Part shown: one piece after another, positions 41,492 through 49,888 of the stretch
Numbering within the stretch: position 1 is the first letter of the stretch
Layout: every line of letters starts with the position of its first letter
NCBI GenBank assembly: GCA_959599095.1
Contig: CAUGGC010000016.1
Location: 1 to 51,546 of the forward strand
DNA length: 51,546 nt
Direction of reading: 5' to 3'
DNA from: an uncultured Collinsella sp.
GTDB taxonomy: Bacteria; Actinomycetota; Coriobacteriia; Coriobacteriales; Coriobacteriaceae
Program-made: the position numbers and the translations under genes
Notes under the pieces: model-generated
What the model was told of the DNA's origin: nothing
Seen by the model: the letters and a program-made list of their open reading frames with translations, nothing else
Database searches by the model: none

Positions 41492-43175
41492 GTTTCTGGG
41501 ATTTGCCTGGGAGCTGCTGGCAAAGGTTGTCTACAACGTCGTTGCCGTTGTGAGCTCCATCCTTAACCTGCTGATATTTGGCTGGGTTGAGTACTTCAAC
41601 ATCTTTATGACCTATTTCACCACGTTTGACCTGGTGGGCAAGATCGGCGCGGTCATTCTGTTTGCCATGCTCATCGCGGTTCCCGTGCTGATCGTGGCCA
41701 TTCTGATCCACCGCTACCGCATCAACCGCCGCCTGCATCGCGACGACACGTCCAACAAGGCGCTCTATCGCGAGATCGGTCGCCTGAACAAGCAGGTGCT
41801 CGACCTCATGGACGAGAAGAACAAGCTGCTGGCGCTCAAGGTCAATGCCATGGGCGGCACCAAGCAGATTCCGTACGTGGGCGCCTCGGCCCTGGCCGAC
41901 GACCATCTGCCCACGGTGGGCAACGTGGTGGGCGCCGCTACGGGTGCCGGTACGGGCGAGGGCGCCACGGCCGCCGTGGTGTCGGGCAACGCGTCGCTCG
42001 CGCTCGATGGCGCGGGCGTCAAGGACGCCGCGGCCGCCATGGCCAAGGCCACCGTCGAGGCTAAGACCCTTGCCGAGGAAAAAGAAATCGCCCAGGCCAA
42101 CCGCTTCCCCAAGCTGTCCCTTGTGGACCTTAAGTACCGCGACTGGGAATCGCCGGCCTACGACGATGCCATCTCGCTGGAGGACTTTGTCGACAGCTTC
42201 CGCGCGTTCGCCTGCAGCCAGATGAATCTCTACTACACGCCTGAGGTCATCCGCCGCTTTGTGGCCGGCATGGCCGCCTCCAAGCTGCTGATCCTGGAGG
42301 GCATCTCGGGTACTGGTAAGACCTCGCTGCCCTACAGCTTTAGCCGCTATCTGGATAACCCCGCGACCATCGTGTCGGTGCAGCCGAGTTTTCGCGATCG
42401 CACCGAGGTACTGGGCTACTTTAACGAGTTTTCCAAGCGCTTTAACGAGACCGAGTTCCTCCGCGCCGTGTACGAGGCGGGCCTTCGCCAGGACCCGTCC
42501 ATGATCGTGCTCGATGAGATGAACCTCGCCCGCGTGGAGTACTACTTTGCCGAGATCCTGTCGGTGCTCGAGATGCCCAGCCACGACGAGTGGGTGCTCG
42601 ACCTGGTGCCCACCCAGTGGGCTGCCGACCCCAAGGCTCTGCACGACGGCAAGCTCACCATCCCCGACAGCCTGTGGTTTATCGGCACGGCCAACAACGA
42701 CGACTCCACCTTTACCATCACGGACAAGGTGTACGACCGTGCGATTCCCATCGAGCTCAACGAGCGCGCCGATGCGTTTGAGTGCGAGCCGCACGAGCGC
42801 GTGCACGTGACGGCCGAGCATCTGCAGTATCTGTTCCAAAAGGCCAAGGTCGAGTGCGTGATCGACGAGGAACTGCTCCAGAAGATGCACAAGCTGGACC
42901 AGTACCTGCAGACCCGCTTTAAGCTGGCCTTTGGTAACCGTATCATCAAGCAGATGTACGACTTTATCCCCGTGTACGTGGCGTGCGGCGGCACCGAGCT
43001 GGGCGGCATGGACTACATCATCGCCCGCAAGGTGCTTAAGAAGTTTGAGTCCATGAACGTGAGCTTTGTGCGCGACGAGATGAAGGGCCTGATCGAGTAC
43101 ATCGAGAAGACCTTTGGCGAGGGCGGCCTGCCCGATTCCGTCATGTATCTGCAGCGGATCCAGAACTTCTACTAA
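41484..43175 (+). CDS. Membrane-anchored McrB-like AAA+ ATPase
   Basis: 563 residues. Two hydrophobic segments near the N-terminus (about 8-30 and 52-75) should anchor it in the membrane; a linker rich in Ala/Gly follows. The AAA+ core (about 230-480) has Walker A LEGISGTGKTS (about 269-279), Walker B with the McrB-type signature VLDEMNLARVEYYFAE (about 341-356), sensor IGTANNDDS (about 397-405) and a likely Arg finger in KVYDRAIP. The DEMNLAR motif is typical of McrB-type motors of type IV restriction, but no DNA-binding domain is visible here. GTG start overlapping the peptidase stop, with GGAGG upstream. It probably powers assembly or remodelling together with the next gene. Confidence 0.82.
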   Translation: MSEFLGFAWELLAKVVYNVVAVVSSILNLLIFGWVEYFNIFMTYFTTFDLVGKIGAVILFAMLIAVPVLIVAILIHRYRINRRLHRDDTSNKALYREIGRLNKQVLDLMDEKNKLLALKVNAMGGTKQIPYVGASALADDHLPTVGNVVGAATGAGTGEGATAAVVSGNASLALDGAGVKDAAAAMAKATVEAKTLAEEKEIAQANRFPKLSLVDLKYRDWESPAYDDAISLEDFVDSFRAFACSQMNLYYTPEVIRRFVAGMAASKLLILEGISGTGKTSLPYSFSRYLDNPATIVSVQPSFRDRTEVLGYFNEFSKRFNETEFLRAVYEAGLRQDPSMIVLDEMNLARVEYYFAEILSVLEMPSHDEWVLDLVPTQWAADPKALHDGKLTIPDSLWFIGTANNDDSTFTITDKVYDRAIPIELNERADAFECEPHERVHVTAEHLQYLFQKAKVECVIDEELLQKMHKLDQYLQTRFKLAFGNRIIKQMYDFIPVYVACGGTELGGMDYIIARKVLKKFESMNVSFVRDEMKGLIEYIEKTFGEGGLPDSVMYLQRIQNFY

Positions 43176-43186
43176 TGTCGTAAGCG

Positions 43187-43216
43187 CGGGGCGATGTGAT
43201 GTCGCCCCGTCCCTTT
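43187..43216 (+). terminator. Hairpin between the AAA+ and coiled-coil genes
   Basis: CGGGGCGA (43187-43194) pairs with TCGCCCCG (43202-43209), followed by TCCCTTT; a weak or partial terminator inside the cluster. Confidence 0.5.
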
Positions 43217-43244
43217 CCGATCGATCCAATCTATGGAGTAACCC

Positions 43245-45491
43245 ATGTCCGAGACCATTCAGGACCTCTATACCAGCTTCTCCGAGCAGATGGAGCCCAT
43301 CCAGGAGGACAGCCGCTACTTTCGCTATCTGTTTGAGATGGCGCAGGCCTCGGGCACTACGATTGAGCAGCAGCGCGAGGAGCTCGTCAAGGTGGTGGAC
43401 GAGGAATGGATCAGCATGATCGAGGACTCGCTCGACGCCATCAACACCATTATCGAAAAGCCGCGCCGCTTTATCACCACCGAGGAAGAGGTGGTGCCGG
43501 TCTCGCTCGCTAAAAAGATCAGCGCCGACAGTGTCCGTCATCTGAGCCAGAACACGCAGTTTTTGGCGCCGAGTGAGGACGGCGGCGTTCACCCTACGCG
43601 CATCCTCAACGTCAATACCGTCGAGACGTACGACCTGTACGAGAACCGCTTTATCTACCACCTGATTCAGCGCCTGCTGACGTTTGTAGACAAGCGCACC
43701 GACGTGATCTTTTGGTCGACGGGCAACGAGATTCGCAACCGCTTTAAGATGCACAGCAAGATCGACGACGCGTACGAAGAGATCGAGTACAACGTCGAGA
43801 TGACGGTCAAAAACCGCCAGAGCTTTGCCGAGAACGACGCCGACAACATGGACGTCTTTATGCGCATCGACCGCGTGCGTCGCCTGGTCATGGCGCTGCG
43901 CGGCGCGTCGTTCTGCCAGATCATGAACGGCTGCAGTGCGGTTCGCAGCCCCATCCAGCGCACCAACCTCATCATGAAGGATCCCAACTACCGCAAGTGC
44001 TACCAGCTGTGGCAGTTTATGGAGCGCTATGACAAGGTGGGCTACAACATCGACGTGCAGCAGCAGGCGCTGGCGTTCGATGACGAGTACATGGTGCAGA
44101 TGTACACCAACCTCATTAACAACTACGCCGTCTTTAAGAGTCTGACCGATGACGAGCGCAACCTGCAGGAGCTCGAGAGCGTGCAACACGCGCCGGTGGC
44201 GCCCAAGTTTATTAAGGAGATTAAGGAGGTGCAGGTCGATAGTCCCGACCTGCCCGACGTCGAGGTCCGTCGCGTGTTTGTGGAGGAGGTCACGCAGGCC
44301 CAGCTCGATGCCGAGCAGGCGCTGGCCGAGGCGCGCGAGCAGATCGAGGAGCTGCAGGGGCAGGTCAAGTCTTGGAAGGTTCAGGCCCATGCGCTGGCCG
44401 ACGAGCGCGACGACCTGGCCGACGAGCTGGACGAGGCAAAGACGCGCGAGCTGGCGCTGACGCAGCGTGCTCAGATGGCCGAGGCTGATGTTGAGGAGCT
44501 GCGCGCCTCGCTGGAGGATGTCGAGGCGGGCAAGAAAGCTGCCGAGGATGCTGCCGCTGAGGCGCGCTCAACCGCAGCTGCCCAGCTTGAGCAGATGCGC
44601 GCCGAGGCCGATGCCGAGGTTGCGGCTGCCCGTGCCGATGCCGATGCCAAGGTTGCCGCCGCCGAGCAGGCAGCCGCCGAGCAGGTCGCACAGGTCAAGA
44701 GCGACGCTGCTGCGGCCCTGGCTGCCAAGACGGAAGCCGATGCCGCCGAGCTGCAAGATGCCAAGGATGCCGCCGCGGCTGAGCTTGCCGGCGTGCGCGA
44801 GGTGTGCGCCAAGGAGGTTGCCGAGCTGCATGCCAAGCTGGACGCCGCTCAGCTGCAGATTGAGGAAGTGCAGCTGACGGCCGAGCGCGATGCCTGTGCC
44901 GCGCAGGAGGCGGCAGATGCCGCCGCGGCAGCAGCGGAGCAGGCGCTTGCCGACACCGTTGCTGCGGCCGAGGAGAAGGTTTCCGCCGCTCAGCAGGCTG
45001 CCGATGCCGCGATCGATGCCGCCCACGCGGCCGCCGATTCTGCCGTGGAGCAGGCCGCGGTGGATGCCGGCGAGAAGGTCGCCGCCGCCGCTGCCGAGCG
45101 CGATGCCGCGACGCGTGCCGCCGAGGACGCCCGTGCCGACGCCGACGAGCGTATCGCCGCAGCCGAGCGTGCGGCAGGGGAGCGCATCGAGCAGGAAGTC
45201 GTCGCCGTCCGTGCCGCTTGCGAGCGCGAGGTCGAAGCTGCTCGCGTGGAGATGCAGCAGCGCCTGGACGCGCTGGCGCAAGAGCTGGAGCGGGCCGAGC
45301 GCAACCGTGAGCGTGCCGAGCGCCGTGCCGAGGGCAACAGCCTGTCGCGCTATCTGCTGGCCCGCTTGCGCGGCGAGGCTGGCGAGGGCGTGGTCGCCGC
45401 GCCTGACGAGGATGGCGCTTCTGCGGCGGATGCCACCGAGGGCGAGGTCGCTGCCGACCCCGAGACTTCCGCAAAGGACGACGACAAGTGA
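43245..45491 (+). CDS. DUF2357-like protein with long C-terminal coiled coil (McrC-like partner)
   Basis: 748 residues. Residues 1-360 resemble the DUF2357 domain found in partners of McrB-type ATPases: VNTVETYDLYENRFIYHLIQ (about 124-143) and conserved charged helices. There is no PD-(D/E)xK nuclease motif after it, unlike McrC-type partners. Instead residues about 365-700 are an Ala/Glu/Asp/Arg-rich heptad stretch with few Gly or Pro, a long coiled coil, ending in an acidic tail. No membrane segment. The gene follows the AAA+ gene and overlaps the start of the second SipW-type gene, supporting one complex at the membrane. Confidence 0.75.
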   Translation: MSETIQDLYTSFSEQMEPIQEDSRYFRYLFEMAQASGTTIEQQREELVKVVDEEWISMIEDSLDAINTIIEKPRRFITTEEEVVPVSLAKKISADSVRHLSQNTQFLAPSEDGGVHPTRILNVNTVETYDLYENRFIYHLIQRLLTFVDKRTDVIFWSTGNEIRNRFKMHSKIDDAYEEIEYNVEMTVKNRQSFAENDADNMDVFMRIDRVRRLVMALRGASFCQIMNGCSAVRSPIQRTNLIMKDPNYRKCYQLWQFMERYDKVGYNIDVQQQALAFDDEYMVQMYTNLINNYAVFKSLTDDERNLQELESVQHAPVAPKFIKEIKEVQVDSPDLPDVEVRRVFVEEVTQAQLDAEQALAEAREQIEELQGQVKSWKVQAHALADERDDLADELDEAKTRELALTQRAQMAEADVEELRASLEDVEAGKKAAEDAAAEARSTAAAQLEQMRAEADAEVAAARADADAKVAAAEQAAAEQVAQVKSDAAAALAAKTEADAAELQDAKDAAAAELAGVREVCAKEVAELHAKLDAAQLQIEEVQLTAERDACAAQEAADAAAAAAEQALADTVAAAEEKVSAAQQAADAAIDAAHAAADSAVEQAAVDAGEKVAAAAAERDAATRAAEDARADADERIAAAERAAGERIEQEVVAVRAACEREVEAARVEMQQRLDALAQELERAERNRERAERRAEGNSLSRYLLARLRGEAGEGVVAAPDEDGASAADATEGEVAADPETSAKDDDK

Positions 45492-46195
45492 TGAAGCACG
45501 TGCTCCGCGTGATCAACGTGCTGGCGACCGTGGTGATCCTGGTCGCCTTTGTGGTGTTGCTGCGCACGGTGTTCACGCCCGCCGGCGAGATCCCCACCAT
45601 CATGGGCTATGGCTTTATGCGCACGCTGACCGGTTCGATGGAGCCGGCGATTCCCGTACACTCGTTTATCGTCGTTGATACCGACAACGGCCAGGCCTAC
45701 CAGGTGGGCGACATCATCACCTTCCATTCGTCCGATGACGCGCTGGAGGGTTCGCTCAACACGCACCGCATCGTTGCCGTGGAGGCCGCCGCCGACGGCG
45801 CCCCGATCTACCGCACCAAGGGCGATGCCAATCCGGTCGAGGATGCCGCGCCCGTGCCCGCCGCCGACGTGGTGGGCCGCGTGGTCTTTGTCTCGGCGGG
45901 ACTGGGCGTGGTGGTCTCGCTGCTCACCAATCCGCTGCTGTTCTTTCCGCTCATCGTGGTGCCGCTGATCGTGCTGCTGGTGCTCGAAATTCGCCATATG
46001 GTCAAGACCACGCAAGAGGTGGCGCGTGCTGAAGACGAGGCTGCCCTGCGCGCGGCTGTGGAGCAGATTCGCGAAAAGCGCCGCCGCGAGCAGGAGAGCC
46101 AGGACAGCGCCAAGGAGCAGGGCGACGGTGAGGATGCCCAGGGAAGCGCGGAGGCCGACCTCGGCGCCCCAGACGATTCCAACCGCTCGGCATAG
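45491..46195 (+). CDS. Second SipW-type signal peptidase
   Basis: 234 residues. Membrane segment about 8-28; catalytic Ser49 in TLTGSMEPAI, His92 in LNTHRIV and the TKGDANPVED box (about 109-118); second membrane segment about 137-165 (VVSLLTNPLLFFPLIVVPLI). Like the first enzyme it ends in a charged cytoplasmic tail with heptad character (AALRAAVEQIREKRRREQE). TGATG stop-start overlap with the preceding gene. Two peptidases in one cluster suggest different substrate sets or a hetero-oligomer. Confidence 0.9.
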   Translation: MKHVLRVINVLATVVILVAFVVLLRTVFTPAGEIPTIMGYGFMRTLTGSMEPAIPVHSFIVVDTDNGQAYQVGDIITFHSSDDALEGSLNTHRIVAVEAAADGAPIYRTKGDANPVEDAAPVPAADVVGRVVFVSAGLGVVVSLLTNPLLFFPLIVVPLIVLLVLEIRHMVKTTQEVARAEDEAALRAAVEQIREKRRREQESQDSAKEQGDGEDAQGSAEADLGAPDDSNRSA

Positions 46196-46320
46196 CTTAT
46201 CCGCGCCTTTCGTCCTTGCAATTTGGATGCTCGTAGATGTTCCGAATCGCCCGCATTTCCATATCAATATTCGTGCTACAGTTTGAGCGCTTTGTTGCCA
46301 ATTGATTTCGGGGGAGTGGA

Positions 46321-47343
46321 ATGGAACAGGAGCGCACAGCGCAGCGTGCACGTAAAAAGGCTTCGGTGCCGATGACGGCGGCGGCCGATTTTGTCGTGCC
46401 CGAGGGAACTGACGAGCTGAGCCGCAGCACCCGCCGCGCATGGCGCGACCGCCTCAACGATGCCCAGACGCGCAAGATGGCCCTGGGCACGCTCGCCGCG
46501 TTTGCCGGCGGCACGTTTTGGGGTTTTTCTGGCACCAGTGCCAGCTACCTCTTTGACGTGTGCCATATCGAGACATTTTGGCTGATGAGCGTGCGCCAAG
46601 TTATCGCTGGCCTGCTCTTTATGTTCGTCGTGCTCAGAAAAGATCGCGACCGCCTGGTCAGGCTGTGGACCACCCCTGCCGATCGCAAGCAGCTCATCCT
46701 ATTTACAATCTTTGGCCTGCTGTTCAACCAGCTTTGCTATCTGTCAGCCGTGCGTCTGACCAACGCGGGCACCGCGACCGTCTTTCAGTGTCTGCAGCTG
46801 GTGGTAGTCATGGGGTATGCCTGCGTCACCGCGCATCGACTGCCGCGCACGCGCGAGGCGCTTGGCATTTTGCTCGCCTTGGGCGGAACGTTTTTAATTG
46901 CCACGGGCGGCGACCCTAGTACGCTCAGTATCTCGCCAATGGGCCTGCTCGCGGGCCTTTTGTGCGCAGTGGGCGGTGCCTGCATAGCAATCATCCCTGC
47001 CGGAATCCTCAACAAATACGGCAGCTCGGTCGTCACGGGCTCGGCCATGCTTTCGGCGGGAATCGTGATGAGTATCTTTACCCAGCCGTGGGCGCACATG
47101 CCGGCGCTCGGCCCCTCGGGTGTCGGCGCGCTCGCGATATTTATTGTGGTGGGGTCGTTCTTCGCCTATATGTTCTACATGCAGGGCGTTAAGGAGATTG
47201 GATCGGTGCGCGCGAGCCTTCTTGGAACCATGGAGCCGGTTTCGGCGACCATCACCAGCGCCGTTATGCTGGGCACGGTGTTTTTGCCGACCGACCTTAT
47301 CGGCTTTGCCATGATCATCGTGATGATGTTCCTCACGGTGTAG
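46321..47343 (+). CDS. EamA/DMT-family transporter
   Basis: 340-residue inner-membrane protein with about ten hydrophobic segments in two EamA repeats (first GTLAAFAGGTFWGFSGTSAS, second starting MGLLAGLLCAVGGACIAIIP). The N-terminal ~55 residues are polar and cytoplasmic. Members export metabolites or amino acids; the substrate here is unknown. The end GTVFLPTDLIGFAMIIVMMF is typical of the family. GGGGGAG precedes the ATG. Confidence 0.9.
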   Translation: MEQERTAQRARKKASVPMTAAADFVVPEGTDELSRSTRRAWRDRLNDAQTRKMALGTLAAFAGGTFWGFSGTSASYLFDVCHIETFWLMSVRQVIAGLLFMFVVLRKDRDRLVRLWTTPADRKQLILFTIFGLLFNQLCYLSAVRLTNAGTATVFQCLQLVVVMGYACVTAHRLPRTREALGILLALGGTFLIATGGDPSTLSISPMGLLAGLLCAVGGACIAIIPAGILNKYGSSVVTGSAMLSAGIVMSIFTQPWAHMPALGPSGVGALAIFIVVGSFFAYMFYMQGVKEIGSVRASLLGTMEPVSATITSAVMLGTVFLPTDLIGFAMIIVMMFLTV

Positions 47344-47492
47344 CTGGCGCCGCCGCCAAGACGGAAAAGGTGTTGTGCCGCATTTTCGCCAATTGATGTC
47401 CGTGTCTGGAGTTTAGCTGTCGATGCCCAAAATGCCATAAACTAGTAATGTTATGGACTTTTTCATTGCGACTCAATTGCGAGGATTTCTTT

Positions 47493-49805
47493 ATGGCTGG
47501 TAATCACTTTAAGGGCAGCGATAGCGGCCGTCCTGCAGTTCCGCCGCGTCCGAACGGGGCTGGTAAGGCCGGCACGCCGGGCGGCACTGGACAGGGCGGT
47601 TCCGGTAAGCGCGTGTCCCCGGGCGAGACGGCGATGTTTACCGCTCTGTACGAGCAGTCACAAAAGGCAAAAAAGACCGGCCGTGCAAGAGGGAATGTCT
47701 TTGCGGGCGGTGCAACCTCCACGTCGCAGCCGAGTGGGGCTCCTTCGGTACCCGCGAACAACGCAGGTGCTACCAACGCCGCGAATGCCGCCGGCAACGT
47801 TAATGCCGGCAAGGCCGCCAACAATACTCCCTCTGCCGGTGGCGCGGGGCTTACGGGTAACCTTGGCACGATCTATACCGGCGCCTCCGAGACTGGCACG
47901 TTTGCCCGCCTGGATGATAGCGGTGCCGAGTTTGCGGGCTCGGGTTCCAAGGAGGATTATTACGATTTTGGCTTGAACTACGGTAGCGACGCTTCGTCGA
48001 GTTCGACCTCTGACGGTCTGGTCCGTCATCGCCATCGCAAGGGCGAACGCAAAAAGCGTCACACCGGCGCCATTATTGCCGCTGTAGTCGCGGTGCTTCT
48101 CGTTGCGCTTGGCGCAAGCGGCTTTATGCTGCTTAACTCGGCAAAGACCGTAAAGAGTGAAGCGAAGGAGGCCGTCGAGATTGTCGGTGGCCTTAAGGAC
48201 AAGGTCACGTCGGGCGATTTTTCGACGCTGCCTGACGACGCGAAGAAGATTGATGAGCTCTGCGACAGCATGAAGGCGGAGACCTCGAGCCCGCTGTGGA
48301 CGGCGGCTTCGTTTATCCCGGTGTATGGCAGCGACATCAATGCGGCCCGCACCATGATCGACGTCCTGTCCGATGTCTCGAGCAATGCACTGGTTCCCAT
48401 GGCCGATAACCTTTCGCAGGCCACGCCCGGCAAGCTGTTCCAGGACGGCATGATTAACGTGTCCGCGCTGCAGGCCGTTGCCGATTCGCTTTCCGATAGC
48501 TCCAAGGTGTTCAAGAGCGCCAACGAGAAGATCCAGGGCATTGGCGATACTCATATTTCCCAGGTGACCGAGCTGGTCGATAAGGCCAAGGACGGCTTTG
48601 CCACCCTCAACGGCGCGGTTGACGCGGCGGAGAAGGTCGCCCCCGTCCTTCCCCAGATGCTCGGCGCCAACGGCCAGACGCGCAACTATCTTGTGTACGC
48701 CATGAACAACGTCGAGATTCGTGCTTGCGGCGGCTTTGGCGGTTCGCAGGGCCTGATTTCGGTCACCGACGGCCAGATGTCGATTGGCGAGTTTGTTCCA
48801 TGTATTGCGCTTGGCAAAGACGAGGCGGTTGAGAGCGTCGACGAAGAGGACGAGGCACTGTTTGGCGACCACAGTAACCTGTACAACTCTGGTAACGCGT
48901 ATTCGCCCGATTGGCCCCGCAACTCGCAGCGTGTCGCCGCGCTGTGGAAGTCCCAGTATGGGCAGGACGTTGACGGCGTCGTGGGTATCGACCCGGTGTT
49001 CCTGCAGTATCTGCTGGGCCTCGTCGGTAATGTCTCGCTGCCCGACGGAACGGTTGTCGACGGCACCAACGCCGCAAAGGTCCTCATGCACGATGTGTAC
49101 TGGAACTATCCGGTCGAGGAGTCGGACGGCATCTTTGCATCCGTCGCCAGCGCTGCCTTCGACAAGATTCTCGGTGGCATCGGTGACGTCGACGTTACAA
49201 AGCTTGTCGGTGCATTCGAGCGCGGTGCCGAAGAGGGTCGTCTGATTGCTTGGATGAGAAACGATGATGAGCAGAATGCCATCAAAGAGACGGGCATTGA
49301 CGCTTCGCTGCCCGATCCGGATGATCCGAGTGCCGATCCCGTTGCCGGCGTTTACTTTAACAACCTGAGCTTCTCCAAGCTCGACTGGTATCTGAACGCC
49401 GACACGCAGATTGGCCAGGGCGTCAAGAACGGTGACGGCACGTGCTCGTATCGCATCACCGTTACCCTGACGAACATCATGACGCAGGAGGAGGCTGGCA
49501 AGCTGCCCAACTACGTTGCGGCGAGCGCACCCGATGCCGCGCGTGACGACGAACGCCTGAATGTCTCGTTGTTTGCACCGACGGGCGGCAACATTACTGA
49601 TCTGACCGTCGAGGGCACCCAGTTTGGTCTTGGCGCCGCTACGTGGCATGGAATCCCCTTCTATTCGGGCACCGTTGACCTGCATGCTGGCGAGACGACG
49701 ACGATCACGTATACGCTGACCACGTCGGCCGAGGCGGGGGACAAGCCGCTTACGCTGCGCCAGACTCCTACATGCCAGGCGGCTCGCGACAGCGCGGCGG
49801 CGTAG
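47493..49805 (+). CDS. DUF4012-domain membrane protein
   Basis: 770 residues. The first ~185 residues are disordered (Gly/Asn/Ala/Ser-rich, with repeated AANN-type stretches); a membrane segment follows at about 191-213 (AIIAAVVAVLLVALGASGFML) after the basic RHRHRKGERKKRH; the large external part contains the DUF4012 signature TRNYLVYAMNNVEIRACGGF, GGSQGLISV (about 398-430). DUF4012 proteins are usually found near cell-envelope polysaccharide genes; function is not established. GAGGA precedes the ATG at 47493, which gives a better start than an in-frame ATG 45 bases upstream. Downstream is glmM, an envelope-precursor gene. Confidence 0.82.
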   Translation: MAGNHFKGSDSGRPAVPPRPNGAGKAGTPGGTGQGGSGKRVSPGETAMFTALYEQSQKAKKTGRARGNVFAGGATSTSQPSGAPSVPANNAGATNAANAAGNVNAGKAANNTPSAGGAGLTGNLGTIYTGASETGTFARLDDSGAEFAGSGSKEDYYDFGLNYGSDASSSSTSDGLVRHRHRKGERKKRHTGAIIAAVVAVLLVALGASGFMLLNSAKTVKSEAKEAVEIVGGLKDKVTSGDFSTLPDDAKKIDELCDSMKAETSSPLWTAASFIPVYGSDINAARTMIDVLSDVSSNALVPMADNLSQATPGKLFQDGMINVSALQAVADSLSDSSKVFKSANEKIQGIGDTHISQVTELVDKAKDGFATLNGAVDAAEKVAPVLPQMLGANGQTRNYLVYAMNNVEIRACGGFGGSQGLISVTDGQMSIGEFVPCIALGKDEAVESVDEEDEALFGDHSNLYNSGNAYSPDWPRNSQRVAALWKSQYGQDVDGVVGIDPVFLQYLLGLVGNVSLPDGTVVDGTNAAKVLMHDVYWNYPVEESDGIFASVASAAFDKILGGIGDVDVTKLVGAFERGAEEGRLIAWMRNDDEQNAIKETGIDASLPDPDDPSADPVAGVYFNNLSFSKLDWYLNADTQIGQGVKNGDGTCSYRITVTLTNIMTQEEAGKLPNYVAASAPDAARDDERLNVSLFAPTGGNITDLTVEGTQFGLGAATWHGIPFYSGTVDLHAGETTTITYTLTTSAEAGDKPLTLRQTPTCQAARDSAAA

Positions 49806-49842
49806 GGTTTTTCTGGTAGCGCAGATAATCGAGTACCATTTT

Positions 49843-49876
49843 GGGGCGGACAGACAATCTGTTCGCCCCTATTTTG
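49843..49876 (+). terminator. Terminator between the DUF4012 gene and glmM
   Basis: GGGGCGGACAGA (49843-49854) pairs with 49858-49869 with one G-U pair, followed by TATTTTG. Confidence 0.8.
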
Positions 49877-49888
49877 TAAGGAGAGCGC

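Noticed and set aside
41364..44390. 1008-codon minus-strand frame across the AAA+ and coiled-coil genes
   Set aside because: It spans two genes and an intergenic hairpin on the other strand, with shadow-type composition; both opposing proteins show conserved motifs.
47658..49685. 675-codon minus-strand frame opposite the DUF4012 gene
   Set aside because: Antisense shadow; no recognisable domain or start signal.
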